From Trinickia acidisoli (GTDB lineage Bacteria > Pseudomonadota > Gammaproteobacteria > Burkholderiales > Burkholderiaceae): a DNA stretch of 64,000 bases. Where the stretch lies: contig NZ_JAFLRG010000002.1 in the NCBI RefSeq assembly GCF_017315725.1, positions 1,488,001-1,552,000 of the forward strand. Reading direction: 5' to 3'. Both the position numbers and the translations under genes were made by a program. The notes under the pieces are model-generated. The model saw only the letters and a list, made by a program, of their open reading frames with translations. It was not told the DNA's origin and searched no databases. Shown here in pieces: positions 16,856 through 27,500 of this stretch. Position 1 is the stretch's first letter. The number at the start of each line of letters is the position of its first letter.

Positions 16856-17530
16856 TCAAGACCCGAGCAACCCCGCGGCAATATTCACCGACAAACCCAG
16901 TACCGCGGCATTGAAAAAGAACGACAAGATCGACTGCGCCAATGCCGTTCGCCTGGCGCGCCGCGAGCATACCGACACGTCGGAGGTCTGCGACGCCACC
17001 GCGATCGTGAAGGAGAAGTACATAAAGTCCCAATAATCGAGCGGTTCGTCGTGTTCGGGAAATTTCAACGACGCCTGCCCCTCGCCCGCCTGGTGGTAAT
17101 AGCGCGCGTACTCCAACGTAAATACCGTCGGAATCAGCAACCAAGTGCCGATCATCGTCGCGCCGGTCAGCGCGTAGTTGATGCTGGCCTGCCGCGCGCC
17201 GAGCCCCTTCGCGGCCGACAATTCGACGATGATGGCCACCAAGCTCGCGACCGCGGCAGCCGTGATGATCGCGAGCATCGCCGTCGCCCCCTCGTCCTCC
17301 CGCTCGGCCACGCGCTGGATATCCTGCGGGCTCGCTCTCGCCATGAGAGTCCAAATCATGACGAGATACAGCCACATGCCCACGTCCCACGCGAATAGCG
17401 GCTTCTGGATCGGCCTCAAATGCCATGGCTCGATAAAGTAAGCGATAACGCCAAGGGCCACGCCGATAAAAATACGCGGTCGGTTACTCAAGAAGCGAGC
17501 GATGCGCGCCGATGCATCCATAGAGTTCAT
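16856..17530 (-). CDS. DUF1345 integral membrane protein
   Basis: A 224-residue protein with about five membrane helices and the DUF1345 signature LDYWDFMYFSFTIAVASQTSDVSVCSRRARRTALAQSILSFFFNAAVLGLSVNIAAGLL. The family resembles a two-helix potassium-channel pore region but has no assigned function. I chose the ATG at 17530 (MNSMDASARIARFL); a start at 17521 is equally possible and the longer reading to 17632 would overlap the region used by the divergent nuclease gene. Confidence 0.85.
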   Translation of the reverse strand: MNSMDASARIARFLSNRPRIFIGVALGVIAYFIEPWHLRPIQKPLFAWDVGMWLYLVMIWTLMARASPQDIQRVAEREDEGATAMLAIITAAAVASLVAIIVELSAAKGLGARQASINYALTGATMIGTWLLIPTVFTLEYARYYHQAGEGQASLKFPEHDEPLDYWDFMYFSFTIAVASQTSDVSVCSRRARRTALAQSILSFFFNAAVLGLSVNIAAGLLGS

Positions 17531-17662
17531 ATCGAGTTGAGTGGAAGGGTCGCCGCGTCGCACGAAACGGCTGGCGGCTATTATCGCCTCCCGTGCGGCC
17601 GGAAGCGTCGTTCGAGTGCCGATCGACGGCAAACGCCTTCGTTCGCGGATTTGCTATCATCC

Positions 17663-17678
17663 CTGTACATTTATACAG
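17663..17678. promoter_or_regulatory. LexA (SOS) box overlapping the promoter of the FAN1-like gene
   Basis: CTGTACATTTATACAG matches the proteobacterial LexA consensus CTGT-N8-ACAG exactly, with CTGTA/TACAG dyad arms. It ends 15 bases before the GTG start of the nuclease gene and covers the likely -10 region (TATACA), with TTGCTA upstream as a possible -35. Repression by LexA and induction after DNA damage is the natural reading. Confidence 0.82.
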
Positions 17679-17693
17679 CCCCATCGTGCCGCC

Positions 17694-19418
17694 GTGCCGT
17701 CCCCTGCTCCGTCGCCCTCGTCGACCTATTCGTCGCTCTATTACCTGCTGAACTTCGAGCGCGCGCTGGCGTGGATCGCCGAGCGTTACGACGACCTGCT
17801 CGACGCAAGCGAACGCAACTTTCTCCAAGCCTTCCCCGATCTGCCGCAGCCGTCGCGCGCCCTGCTCGTTCGGATGTTGATGCGGCAAGGGTCGCTGTTT
17901 CGCGCAAGCCGGCTCGTCTATGACGAAATCGGTTGTCCGTTTCAAGCCGCCGGCCCGCTGGCGGTAATCGGTTGGGTCGATGCGGATGCCCCTTTGACGA
18001 TCGACGAACTGTTCGCCGTCACGACTCGCCCCGAACTCGCGCGCCTATTTCCGGCCACGGGCGGCAACAAGCACGCGCGCAAATCGGCCTGGCTCGATGC
18101 CCTACGCGCCGATCATCCTGAGCCGCTACGCTACGGCGAGTGGGACATCGATACAGCCGATCGCGCCATACGGACCCTATTCGATCCGCTCTGCGACCGC
18201 TTCCGGCTCATGTTCTTCGGCAATCTTCATCAGGATTGGTCGGAGTTCGTGCTCGCCGATTTAGGCGTCTACCAATACGAGGCCGTGTCGTTTCCGCCGT
18301 CGGCACGCGCGTTTCGCACACGGGCCGATATCGATGCCTATCTCTCGCTGCAGGCCTGCCGCGCCGCACTCGATACGCTCACGGACGCGCAAGACATCGA
18401 CACCTTGATTGCCGCAGCCACGGCCATCGACATCGACATCGCCAATCCTTGGCTCGACACGCGACGCGCGAAGCTGCTGTTTCAAATCGGCCACCATGCC
18501 GAACGCCTCGCTCGCTGGCCCACGGCACTCGATGCGTACACGCGCAGCACTTGGCCCGGCGCACGGCACCGACGCATCCGCGTGCTCGAGCGGGACGGGC
18601 GCTCGGCCGACGCGTTCGCACTGGCCTCGCACGCGTTGCTCGAACCGGAAGGCGAAGCCGAATGCCAGCGCGTCGCAAGGATGATGCCGAGGCTGCATAG
18701 AGCGGTCGGGCATTCGGCAGCACGGGCCGCCGGGGTCGCCGGGGTCACCCGCGAAAACGCGATCGCACGCGAGACGCTCGTCTTGCCCTGCCCCGACGAG
18801 CCATTCGCCGTCGAATACGTCGCACGCGACCATCTCAGCACCGATACGGCCCCCGTCTTCTACGTCGAAAATGCGTTGATCAATTCGCTGTTCGGTTTGC
18901 TCTGCTGGGAAGCGGTATTCGCCTCCGTGCCGGGCGCGTTCTTTCACCCGTTCCAACGCGGCCCGGCCGATCTGCACGCGCCCGATTTCTTGACGCGACG
19001 AGTCGAAACGTTCGCGCGCTGTCTTTCGCAACTCGATAGCAGTGCTTATCGTTTCACGATCCTGCGCCACTTCGAAGAGAAAGCCGGCCTGCAGTCGCCG
19101 TTCGTGTTCTGGGGAATGTTGACGCCGGAACTGATGGAACTCGCGCTCGAGTGCTTACCCGCCGCACATCTGAAACTATGGTTCACGCGGCTGCTCGCCG
19201 ATATCCGCGAAAATCGATCGGGCTTACCCGACCTCGTGCGTTTCCTGCCCGCGCAGCGGCGCTACGAACTCATCGAAGTCAAGGGCCCTGGCGACAAGCT
19301 ACAAGACAATCAAACGCGCTGGCTGCGCTATTGCATCGCCCACGGCATGCCGGTGCGCGTGCTGGACGTTCGTTGGGCACAAGGGCCCGATGATGATGAA
19401 GCGAAGGCCGCGGCATGA
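17694..19418 (+). CDS. FAN1-type VRR-NUC structure-specific nuclease
   Basis: A 574-residue bacterial FAN1 homologue. FAN1 nucleases cut branched DNA and unhook interstrand crosslinks. The N-terminus (SSLYYLLNFERALAWIAERYDDLLDASERNFLQAF, PQPSRALLVRMLMRQGSLFRASRLVYDEIG) is the FAN1 SAP-like/winged-helix region. A helical TPR-like middle follows (AERLARWPTALDAYTRS, RIRVLERDGRSADAFALA). The C-terminal VRR-NUC domain has P512-D513 and E528-V-K530 (ELIEVKGPGDKLQDNQ). The GTG at 17694 is preferred because the family N-terminus begins right after it and the LexA box lies just upstream. The stop overlaps the next start (ATGA), so it is coupled to the helicase. Confidence 0.92.
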   Translation: MPSPAPSPSSTYSSLYYLLNFERALAWIAERYDDLLDASERNFLQAFPDLPQPSRALLVRMLMRQGSLFRASRLVYDEIGCPFQAAGPLAVIGWVDADAPLTIDELFAVTTRPELARLFPATGGNKHARKSAWLDALRADHPEPLRYGEWDIDTADRAIRTLFDPLCDRFRLMFFGNLHQDWSEFVLADLGVYQYEAVSFPPSARAFRTRADIDAYLSLQACRAALDTLTDAQDIDTLIAAATAIDIDIANPWLDTRRAKLLFQIGHHAERLARWPTALDAYTRSTWPGARHRRIRVLERDGRSADAFALASHALLEPEGEAECQRVARMMPRLHRAVGHSAARAAGVAGVTRENAIARETLVLPCPDEPFAVEYVARDHLSTDTAPVFYVENALINSLFGLLCWEAVFASVPGAFFHPFQRGPADLHAPDFLTRRVETFARCLSQLDSSAYRFTILRHFEEKAGLQSPFVFWGMLTPELMELALECLPAAHLKLWFTRLLADIRENRSGLPDLVRFLPAQRRYELIEVKGPGDKLQDNQTRWLRYCIAHGMPVRVLDVRWAQGPDDDEAKAAA

Positions 19419-21709
19419 GCTACGTCGTCGCCGTTCGAACCCTCTGCGAATTCACGGCCAAACAGGGCGATCTGGATCTGCGCTTCACGCCATCGCCCAC
19501 CGCGCTCGAAGGTATCGAAGGGCATGCGGCGGTCACGGCTCGGCGCAAGGCGGAACGTCAAGGAGGATATGAAGCGGAACTTACGCTAGCCGGAAGCTAC
19601 GGTGAATTGTCGGTACGCGGCAGAGCCGACGGATACGACCCGGCGCTCAATCGTCTCGACGAGATCAAAACATATCGAGGCCAATTGGACGCGATGCCCG
19701 ACAACCACCGGGCGCTGCATTGGGCGCAAGCGCTCGTCTATGGTCATCTGCTCTGCCAAGCGCAAGGACTCGCCGAGCTGAATGTCGCGCTCGTCTATTT
19801 CGACATCGGCACGCGCAAGGAAACCATCCTTACCCAGAAGCACGACGCGGCCGCGCTGCATCGCTTTTTTGATCAGCAGTGCGAACGATTTCTCGGATGG
19901 GCAATGCGCGAAAGCGATCATCGCGGCGCGCGCAATGCGGCACTCGAACGTTTGCCGTTTCCGCACGGCGCGTTTCGCAGCGGGCAACGCGAACTCGCGG
20001 TGGCCGTCTATCGCGCGGCACGCGACGGGCGCGCGTTGATGGCGCAAGCACCGACCGGTATCGGCAAGACGCTGGCCACGCTGTTTCCGGCGCTCAAAGC
20101 ATGCGCACAAGGCCACGTCGAACGCATTTTCTTTCTGACGGCGAAGACACCCGGCCGAGCCCTTGCACTCGATGCGATCGATTCCTTGCACCGTTGCGAC
20201 AGCGCGCTGCCGCTGCGAACGCTCGAACTCGTGGCGCGCGACAAAGCTTGCGAACATCCCGACAAGTCGTGTCACGGCGAATCGTGCCCGCTTGCACGCG
20301 GCTTCTACGATCGGCTCGCCGCCGCGCGCGAAACGGCGCTCGCGAGCCGCCGCCTCGATCGCGAGACGGTGCGCCGAGCCGCGCTCGCGCATGAGGTCTG
20401 CCCTTACTACCTTGCACAAGAACTCGCACGCTGGTGCGATATCGTCGTAGGCGACTACAACTATTACTACGACAGCAGCGCGCTGCTTTATGCGCTCACG
20501 CGCATCAATCAGTGGAACGTAGCCGTGCTCGTCGACGAAGCGCACAACTTGCTCGAACGCGGACGCAAGATGTACACGGCCTCGATCGAACAAGCCGCGT
20601 TCAAGGCGGCTGCCAAATCGACACCGGCCGTGCTGAAAAAGCCGCTGCAACGATTGCAGCGCGAATGGAATGCGCTCAATCGTGCGCAAGCGAGCGCCTA
20701 TCAAACTTATGCCGAGGTGCCGGCTCGCGTGTTGTCCGCGGCGCAAAACCTGATCGGCGCGGTCACGGATCACCTGGCCGACGCACCGCTCTCGCTCGGC
20801 GACACCCTGCTGCGCGTCTTTTTCGACGCGATGCATTTCGTTTCGTTGTCCGAACAATTCGGGGAGCACTCGGTGTTCGACGTGCGTCTCAGCGGAAAAA
20901 GCACGGCCGATCAAGACCGGTCACTATCGACGCTGTGCGTGCGCAACGTGGTACCCGCGCATTTTCTTGCCGCAAGGCATGCGGCAGCGCGTGCGACCGT
21001 CGTGTTCTCGGGCACGCTCGCGCCCCAGCAGTTCTATCGCGACATGCTCGGTCTGCCCGACGGCACCGCCGCCATCGACGTCGAAGGTCCGTTCCGCCCC
21101 CAGCAATTGAAGATCCACGTTGCCGCGCACGTCTCGACGCGATGGCGCGATCGCGAACGCTCGCTCATACCGATCGTCGATTTGATGGCGCGCCAATATG
21201 CGGATCGTCCCGGCAATTATTTAGGCTTCCTAAGCAGTTTCGATTATTTGCAACGTATCGCCGAGCGCTTGCGCGAGCACTATCCGGAAGTGCCGATTTG
21301 GACGCAAGCACCCGGCATGGACGAAGCGGCACGAGACGCATTTCTGGCGCGCTTTCGCATGGCCGAGCGCGAAACCGGCAGGATCGGCGGGATCGGTTTG
21401 GCCGTGCTCGGCGGCGCGTTTTCGGAAGGGGTCGATTTGGTCGGGGAGCAACTGATCGGCGCGTTCGTCGCCACGCTTGGCCTGCCGCAAGTCAACGACG
21501 TCAACGAGGAAATGCGCCGCAAGATGGACGCGAAGTTCGGCCGCGGCTATGACTACGTCTACTTGTACCCCGGCTTGCAAAAAGTCGTGCAGGCGGCGGG
21601 CCGCGTCATCCGCACGGAAACCGACGCCGGCGTATTGCACTTGATCGACGACCGTTATCGGCACGCGGAAGTGCGACGTCTGCTGCCGGCATGGTGGGCT
21701 TTGCCCTGA
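19415..21709 (+). CDS. XPD/DinG-like Fe-S helicase with RecB-like nuclease N-terminus
   Basis: A 764-residue protein. Residues 1-160 resemble a RecB/Cas4-type PD-(D/E)XK domain (GRADGYD with D72, then D82-E83-I-K85 and ALHWAQALVYGHLL). The helicase has Walker A QAPTGIGKT at 211-219, Fe-S cysteines C279, C286, C291 and C329, the DEAH box at 374-377, VVFSGTLAP, and the C-terminal motifs GAFSEGVDLVGEQLIGAFVATLGLP and VVQAAGRVIRTETDAGV. It should be an ATP-dependent 5'-3' DNA helicase. ATGA overlap with the FAN1-like gene and the upstream LexA box make a two-gene DNA-damage operon likely. Whether the N-terminal domain cuts DNA is unproven. Confidence 0.9.
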   Translation: MSYVVAVRTLCEFTAKQGDLDLRFTPSPTALEGIEGHAAVTARRKAERQGGYEAELTLAGSYGELSVRGRADGYDPALNRLDEIKTYRGQLDAMPDNHRALHWAQALVYGHLLCQAQGLAELNVALVYFDIGTRKETILTQKHDAAALHRFFDQQCERFLGWAMRESDHRGARNAALERLPFPHGAFRSGQRELAVAVYRAARDGRALMAQAPTGIGKTLATLFPALKACAQGHVERIFFLTAKTPGRALALDAIDSLHRCDSALPLRTLELVARDKACEHPDKSCHGESCPLARGFYDRLAAARETALASRRLDRETVRRAALAHEVCPYYLAQELARWCDIVVGDYNYYYDSSALLYALTRINQWNVAVLVDEAHNLLERGRKMYTASIEQAAFKAAAKSTPAVLKKPLQRLQREWNALNRAQASAYQTYAEVPARVLSAAQNLIGAVTDHLADAPLSLGDTLLRVFFDAMHFVSLSEQFGEHSVFDVRLSGKSTADQDRSLSTLCVRNVVPAHFLAARHAAARATVVFSGTLAPQQFYRDMLGLPDGTAAIDVEGPFRPQQLKIHVAAHVSTRWRDRERSLIPIVDLMARQYADRPGNYLGFLSSFDYLQRIAERLREHYPEVPIWTQAPGMDEAARDAFLARFRMAERETGRIGGIGLAVLGGAFSEGVDLVGEQLIGAFVATLGLPQVNDVNEEMRRKMDAKFGRGYDYVYLYPGLQKVVQAAGRVIRTETDAGVLHLIDDRYRHAEVRRLLPAWWALP

Positions 21710-21767
21710 ATAGTCGAGCGAACCCCAAGCCGCGCCGACGATCGTTCGCACGTCCTAACGTTTCGCG

Positions 21768-23249
21768 TTAGCTTCCGTTGCCCTTGGCCTTGGCGACTTG
21801 CGTCGTCCCGGCATCGGCCGTCATCTGGTCGTTCCACCCGCCGCCGAGCGCCTTCACGAGCGCCACGGAAAGCGACATCTGCTGGCCGTGAATCTGCACC
21901 TCGGTAAGCTGACTCGTCAGCAGCGATTGCTGCGCGTCGATCACGTCGAGATAAGCAACGAGGCCGCCGGAATAGCGATCGTTCGCCAGCGAGAGCAGTC
22001 GTCGCGCATCGATCACGGCGGCATGCGCTTGTTTCGAGGCGTCGTCGAGCACGGATAGACCGGTTACGCCGTCCTGCACCTGCTGAAACGCATTGAGCAC
22101 GGCCTGACGATAGTTCGCTTCCGCCTCGACGTATCCCGCGCTCGCAAAGCGCACGTTGGCGCTGCGTCGCCCGCCGTCGAAGACGACCTGGCTCAATTGA
22201 GAACCGAGCGTCCACATCAAGCTCGGTGCGGTGAGAAGATTGGCGAATGCCGTCGATTCCCAGCCGATGCCGGGGTTCAGTATCAGACTAGGAAAGAACG
22301 CCGCCTTCGCCTCACCGATTTTTGCATTGGCCGATGCCATGGCCCGCTCGGCCGACGCGATGTCGGGCCGCCGCTGCAGCACATCGCTCGGAATGCCGAT
22401 CGCGATCGGCGGCACCGTCGTCTCGGTCACCTTCGACGCGATCGAGAATTGCGGCGCCGGCACGCCGACGAGCGCCGCAATGGCGTGTTCGTACTGGGCG
22501 CGCTGATTGACGAGCAACGTCGCCTGAACACGCGTGGCATCGAGATGCGCCTGCTGCTGATACAGATCGAGGCCGGATACGGAGCCGAGGTCATGCTCGG
22601 CCTTCACGTAATCGAGCGCCTTGTCCTGCAATTTCACCGATTGGTTCAATACGTCGATTTCGGCGTCGAGTTCGCGCAGCGCGTAATAGTCGGTGGCGAG
22701 ATCGGTCGTCAGCACGAGGCGCGCATTGGCCAAGTCGTCGGCCGCTTGCTCCTCGGATGCCTTCGCACCTTCGACTTCGCGCCGGATGCGCCCGAACAGA
22801 TCCGTGTCGTACGTGATCGTCGGCCCAACCAACACTTCGTTCTGCACGGTCGATTGGTTCGGTGTCGAGTACGTCGTCGCCGGCCGGTCCTTCGATATCT
22901 TCAAACGATCGAGCTGCCCTTGCAGATCGAGTTCGGGCAGCCGCTGCGCGGACGTATAAGCGAGCGTATCCTTCGCCTGCGCGTAATGCGCACTCGCCGC
23001 GGCAAGCGTTTGATTCTGCATCAGCGCTTGCTTCTCGAGTCCGTCGAGCGCATCGTCGCCGAATGCCTGCCACCAGTCGAGCGCGAGCGACGCATGCGAA
23101 GGCGACGCAAGCCGCCAATACGAATCGGCCCGCCATGCTTGCGGCGCCGGTACCTGCGGGCGCTTGTAATCGGGACCGACGGTGCACGCGGCGCACAGTA
23201 CAGCCACCGCGGCGGCGGCCCACGTCGGAGCGAAACGGCTGCCGCGCAT
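21768..23249 (-). CDS. NodT-family outer-membrane efflux lipoprotein
   Basis: A 493-residue TolC-like outer-membrane factor. A lipoprotein signal with lipobox LCAAC is followed by TVGPDYKRPQVPAP, the usual start of the OprM/NodT family. The two OEP repeats are visible (ALMQNQTLAAASAHYAQAKDTLAYTSAQRLPELDLQG and ERAMASANAKIGEAKAAFFPSLILNPGIGW). It forms the exit channel for the RND pump. Its start codon overlaps the adaptor stop by one base (TGATG). It is the last gene of the operon and converges with the helicase gene 58 bases away. Confidence 0.93.
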   Translation of the reverse strand: MRGSRFAPTWAAAAVAVLCAACTVGPDYKRPQVPAPQAWRADSYWRLASPSHASLALDWWQAFGDDALDGLEKQALMQNQTLAAASAHYAQAKDTLAYTSAQRLPELDLQGQLDRLKISKDRPATTYSTPNQSTVQNEVLVGPTITYDTDLFGRIRREVEGAKASEEQAADDLANARLVLTTDLATDYYALRELDAEIDVLNQSVKLQDKALDYVKAEHDLGSVSGLDLYQQQAHLDATRVQATLLVNQRAQYEHAIAALVGVPAPQFSIASKVTETTVPPIAIGIPSDVLQRRPDIASAERAMASANAKIGEAKAAFFPSLILNPGIGWESTAFANLLTAPSLMWTLGSQLSQVVFDGGRRSANVRFASAGYVEAEANYRQAVLNAFQQVQDGVTGLSVLDDASKQAHAAVIDARRLLSLANDRYSGGLVAYLDVIDAQQSLLTSQLTEVQIHGQQMSLSVALVKALGGGWNDQMTADAGTTQVAKAKGNGS

Positions 23250-24469
23250 CAGGAAAGCCCCTTGTCCGCGTTCTGCTGCATGACCTGGACGTGGTCGCCG
23301 TCGGCAATCGAGTCGCTCGGGTTCACGATGATCTTGTCGGTCGGCTCGACGCCGCTATCGATGACGAGCACTTGCCCGAGATCTTGCGCAATCGTGACCG
23401 GATGCAGATGCACCACGCCATTGCCGTCCACGACGGCGAGCCGCGGCCCCTCCTCGCGAAACAGCAGCGCGTTGCCGGGCACGAGCAAATGCGAGTGCAG
23501 CGCGCGCGACACGGCAACTTGCACATAGGCACCGGGCCGCAGCTTGTCGTCGGGGTTCGGCAACGTCACTTCGATTTGCAGCGAACGCGTGGGAACGTCG
23601 ATCGCACCCGAGATATGCGTGATCGTGCCGCGGAACGATTGACCGGGTAGCTCGGCCTGCGTGACGGCCACGGGCATGCCGACCTTGACGTTTTGCGAAT
23701 AAGCCTGCGGAAGCTGCACGTAAACGCGCAGCGGGTTCGATTGCGCCAACGCGAACAGCGCGCGGCTCGTGCCGCTGCCCGCGTCGATCAAATCGCCGAT
23801 GTCGACGTTGCGCTGCGTGATCACGCCATCGAACGGCGCCACGATGCGTTTGAACGATTCGAGTTGTTGCAGCCGCTTCACGTTCGCATCGGCGGCGGCC
23901 AAGTTGGCGACGTCCTGGTTATACGTGCCTTGCCGGTCGTCGAGCTCTTGTTGCGAAACGGCATCGCGCTGGCGTAGCTGCGACCAGCGCGCGAGCGACG
24001 TCTTCGCGAGTGCGAGGCTAGCACTTGCCTGCTCCCGCTGCGCGATCGCCTGAGCGAGTTCCTGATCGATCTCGGGCGTGTCGAGATCGGCAAGCAACTG
24101 CCCACGCTTCACGTGCGCGCCGATATCGACATACCAATGCAGCAGATAGCCCGTCGCCCGGGCGTAGATCGGCGATTCGACGAAGCCGCGCAGCGTGCCC
24201 GGCAGCAGCATGTCGCCGCCGCCCTGCGCCATCTTCGGCATCACGACGTTGACGTACTCCTTCGCGTTTTGCGCCGTGGCGCTATCGACGGTGCGACGGT
24301 TGATCATGTTCGCGACGACCGTGCGCACGGCGCCGATAGCCAGCAGCACGAGCACGACGACGAGCGCGATCTTCGCGCGCCGCCAGACGCGATCGCGCGG
24401 CGGCAGCATGGGACCGTTTCCGTCTTCGCGCGCCGGAATGGCCAAGGAGGAGTGAGATTCTTCCGTCAT
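23249..24469 (-). CDS. RND efflux periplasmic adaptor (membrane-fusion protein)
   Basis: A 406-residue adaptor. One N-terminal helix (KIALVVVLVLLAIGAVRTVVAN) is followed by the lipoyl half-motif YLLHWYVDIGAHVKRGQLLADLDTPEID, an alpha-hairpin (LAQAIAQREQASASLALAKTSLARWSQL), the second lipoyl half (RIVAPFDGVITQRNVDIGDLI) and beta-barrel domains. It bridges the inner-membrane pump and the outer-membrane channel. I use the ATG at 24469; a TTG three codons earlier is also in frame. It lies 33 bases after the permease gene. Confidence 0.92.
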   Translation of the reverse strand: MTEESHSSLAIPAREDGNGPMLPPRDRVWRRAKIALVVVLVLLAIGAVRTVVANMINRRTVDSATAQNAKEYVNVVMPKMAQGGGDMLLPGTLRGFVESPIYARATGYLLHWYVDIGAHVKRGQLLADLDTPEIDQELAQAIAQREQASASLALAKTSLARWSQLRQRDAVSQQELDDRQGTYNQDVANLAAADANVKRLQQLESFKRIVAPFDGVITQRNVDIGDLIDAGSGTSRALFALAQSNPLRVYVQLPQAYSQNVKVGMPVAVTQAELPGQSFRGTITHISGAIDVPTRSLQIEVTLPNPDDKLRPGAYVQVAVSRALHSHLLVPGNALLFREEGPRLAVVDGNGVVHLHPVTIAQDLGQVLVIDSGVEPTDKIIVNPSDSIADGDHVQVMQQNADKGLS

Positions 24470-24502
24470 TTCAATCAACCGGGGAAAGAAGGGGCTTCGC
24501 GT

Positions 24503-27500
24503 TCATTCGGCATCATCTTGCGCCTGTTCCCGGCGCGCTTTGCGCCTCGCGAGGCGTCCATGGATGCCGCCGAAAAGAAGCGGAACGAACAAGAGCGTCG
24601 AAACGGTGGCGAACAACAAGCCGCCGATGACGGCCCGGCCGAGCGGTGCGTTCTGCTCGGCGCCTTCGCCAAGACCCAGCGCCATCGGCACCATGCCGAT
24701 GATCATCGCGCAGGCCGTCATCAACACCGGGCGAATCCGGCTTGCGCCCGCTTCCAGTGCGGCCGTGAGCGGCGGCGCACCCGCTGCCAGCCGTTGGCGC
24801 GCGAACGACACCATCAAAATACTGTTCGCGGTGGCCACGCCCATCGTCATGATGGCACCCGTCAAGGCGGGCACGGACATGTGCGTGCCGGTCAGGAACA
24901 ACATCCAGACGATACCGGCGAGCGCGGCCGGCAATGCGCTCACGATAATGAGCGGATCGATCCACGATTGGAAGTTGACGACGATCAGCAAATAGACGAG
25001 CACGATCGCCATCGCCACGCCGACGACGAGGCCGAGGTACGAGCGCTTCATCGTCTCGACTTGGCCGCGCACGGTGATCTGACTCCCGCGCGGCAGCTTC
25101 GCTCGCGCTTGGTCCACGAGCTTGTCGATTTGCGAAGCGACGCTGCCGAGATCGCGGCCTTCGACGCTGACGAGCAAATCGACGACGGGCCGGATGTTGT
25201 AGTGCGTGATCGAGGCGAATTCGTTTGCCGCTTGCACCTGCACGAGATTGCCGAGCAGTTGCGGGGTACCGGTAGCCGAGGCCGCTCCCGCCACCGCGGC
25301 AACAGGCGTGCGCAGCAGCGCGTCGACCGAAGTCACTTGATATTGCGGCGTGCGCACGGAGATCTGATATTCCACACCGTTACGCGGATTGAACCAGAAA
25401 CCGGGCGATGTTTCCGTACTGCCCGACAGCGAAATCAGTACGTTCTGCGCGACGTCGTTCGCGTCGAGGTTCAACTGTTGCAGCCGCGTGCGATCCATTT
25501 GCAGATGAATCGTCGGCTCGTCGAATTTTTGCTGAATGTGCGTATCGACGGTGCCCGGAATCATGCGCACCTGTTTCATCAACGCGCTCGCGACATTGAA
25601 ATTCGCTAGTTGATCGGTACCCGTGACCTGCACGTCGATTGCGGCGGGCAAGCCGAAATTCAGAATCTGCGTGACGATGTCGGCCGGTTGAAAGTAAAAC
25701 TCGACGCCGGGAAAACGCCGCGGCAGCAACGCCCGCAGTTTGTCGACGTAGCTGAGCGTCGGTTTGTGGCCCTCGTTGAGCGCGATCTGGATCTCGCCAT
25801 CGAGCGTGCCGATCGTGCCCGAATTGCTGTACGAGAGATTGATACCGCTATAAGGCAGCCCGAGGTTATCGAGGATCGTCCCGAGGTCGCGGCGCGGCAC
25901 CACCGTGCGGATCACTTTCTCGACGTTGTCGGCCAGCCGCGCCGTTTCCTCGATCCGTGTACCGGTCGGCGCACGCATATGCAATCGGATGTCGCCTGCA
26001 TCCACCGTCGGGAAAAAATCGGCGCCGAGTACGAACGCGAGCCCGAGCGACGCGACGCAAAAGCCGAGAAACGACACGGCGAACACGCGCCGCCGCACCA
26101 ACAGCGTGCTCAACAGGACGATATAAGCCGCGCGCATGCGCTCGAAGCTGGCCTCGAAGCTGTGATGCAGCCGCATCAACAGATTCGGGCGCTTACCCGC
26201 CTTCGGCTTGTGTGCATGGCCCATCAGCAGCATCGCCATGGTCGGCACGAGCGTGCGCGACAGAATGTACGAGGCAAGCATGGCGAAGACGACGGCCTCG
26301 GCAAGCGGCACGAAAAGATATCGAGCCACGCCGGTCAAGAAGAACATCGGCACGAAGACGATACAGATACAGAGCGTCGACACGAATGCCGGCACCGCGA
26401 TCTCGCCGGCACCTTCGAGGATCGCTTCGTGCAGATCCGTGCCGAGATGCAAATGCCGCTCGATGTTTTCGATCGTCACCGTGGCATCGTCGACGAGAAT
26501 CCCGACCGCGAGCGCGAGCCCGCCGAGCGTCATGATGTTGATCGTCTGACCCAACGCATGCAGCGCGAGCAGCGATGAAAGAATCGACAGCGGAATCGAA
26601 ATCGCGATGATGCAAGTGCTGCGCCAGTTGCCCAAAAAGAGCAGGATCATCGCCGCCGTGAGTGCGGCGGCGATCACGGCTTCGCGCACGACGCCCGTGA
26701 TCGCCGCTTTGACGAACAGCGATTGATCGAATAGCGCCCGGATCGTGATGTTGCGCGGCAGCGTCGATTCGACCGTCGGCAGCAGCCGGTGAACCGCATC
26801 GACCACGGACAGTGTCGACGCGTTGCCCGCCTTGAGGATCGAGACCAACACGCCGCGCCGGCCGTCTTGCCGCACGACGTTCGTCTGCGGAGCGAAGCCG
26901 TCGCGCACGTGGGCGACTTCGCGCAGATAGGTGGTCGCGCCGTTGACCGTGCGCACCGGAAGATCGTTGAGGCCCGCGATCGTCGTGGGCGAACCGTTCA
27001 TGTCGACCGTGTATTCGCGCGGGCCGATCTTCGCCGTGCCGGTCGGCAAGATGAGGTTTTGCGCGCTCACGGCGTTGACGACGTCGATCGGCGTCAGACC
27101 CTTGGCGAGCAGTGCGCGCGTGTCGAGATCGATCGAGACGAGGCGCGACTTGCCGCCGTACGGGTACGGCACCTGCGCGCCGGGAATCGTGATGATCTGC
27201 GGGCGCAGGAAGTTCAGCGCCGTGTCGTTGAGATCCTGCTCCGACATCGTCGGGCTCGACAGCCCGAGCTGAATCACTGGAATCGACGAGGCCGAATAGC
27301 TGATGACGAGCGGCGGCGTTGCACCGCGCGGCATTTGCCGCAACTGCGCCTGCTCGACCGCGACGGTCTGCGCGATGGCCGTCTGAATACTGGCATTAGG
27401 CTGCAGGAACAGCTTGATGACTGCGATGCCGGGCAACGACTGCGATTCGATGTGTTCGATGTCGTTGACGGTCGTCGTCAGGCTGCGCTCGTTCACCGAC

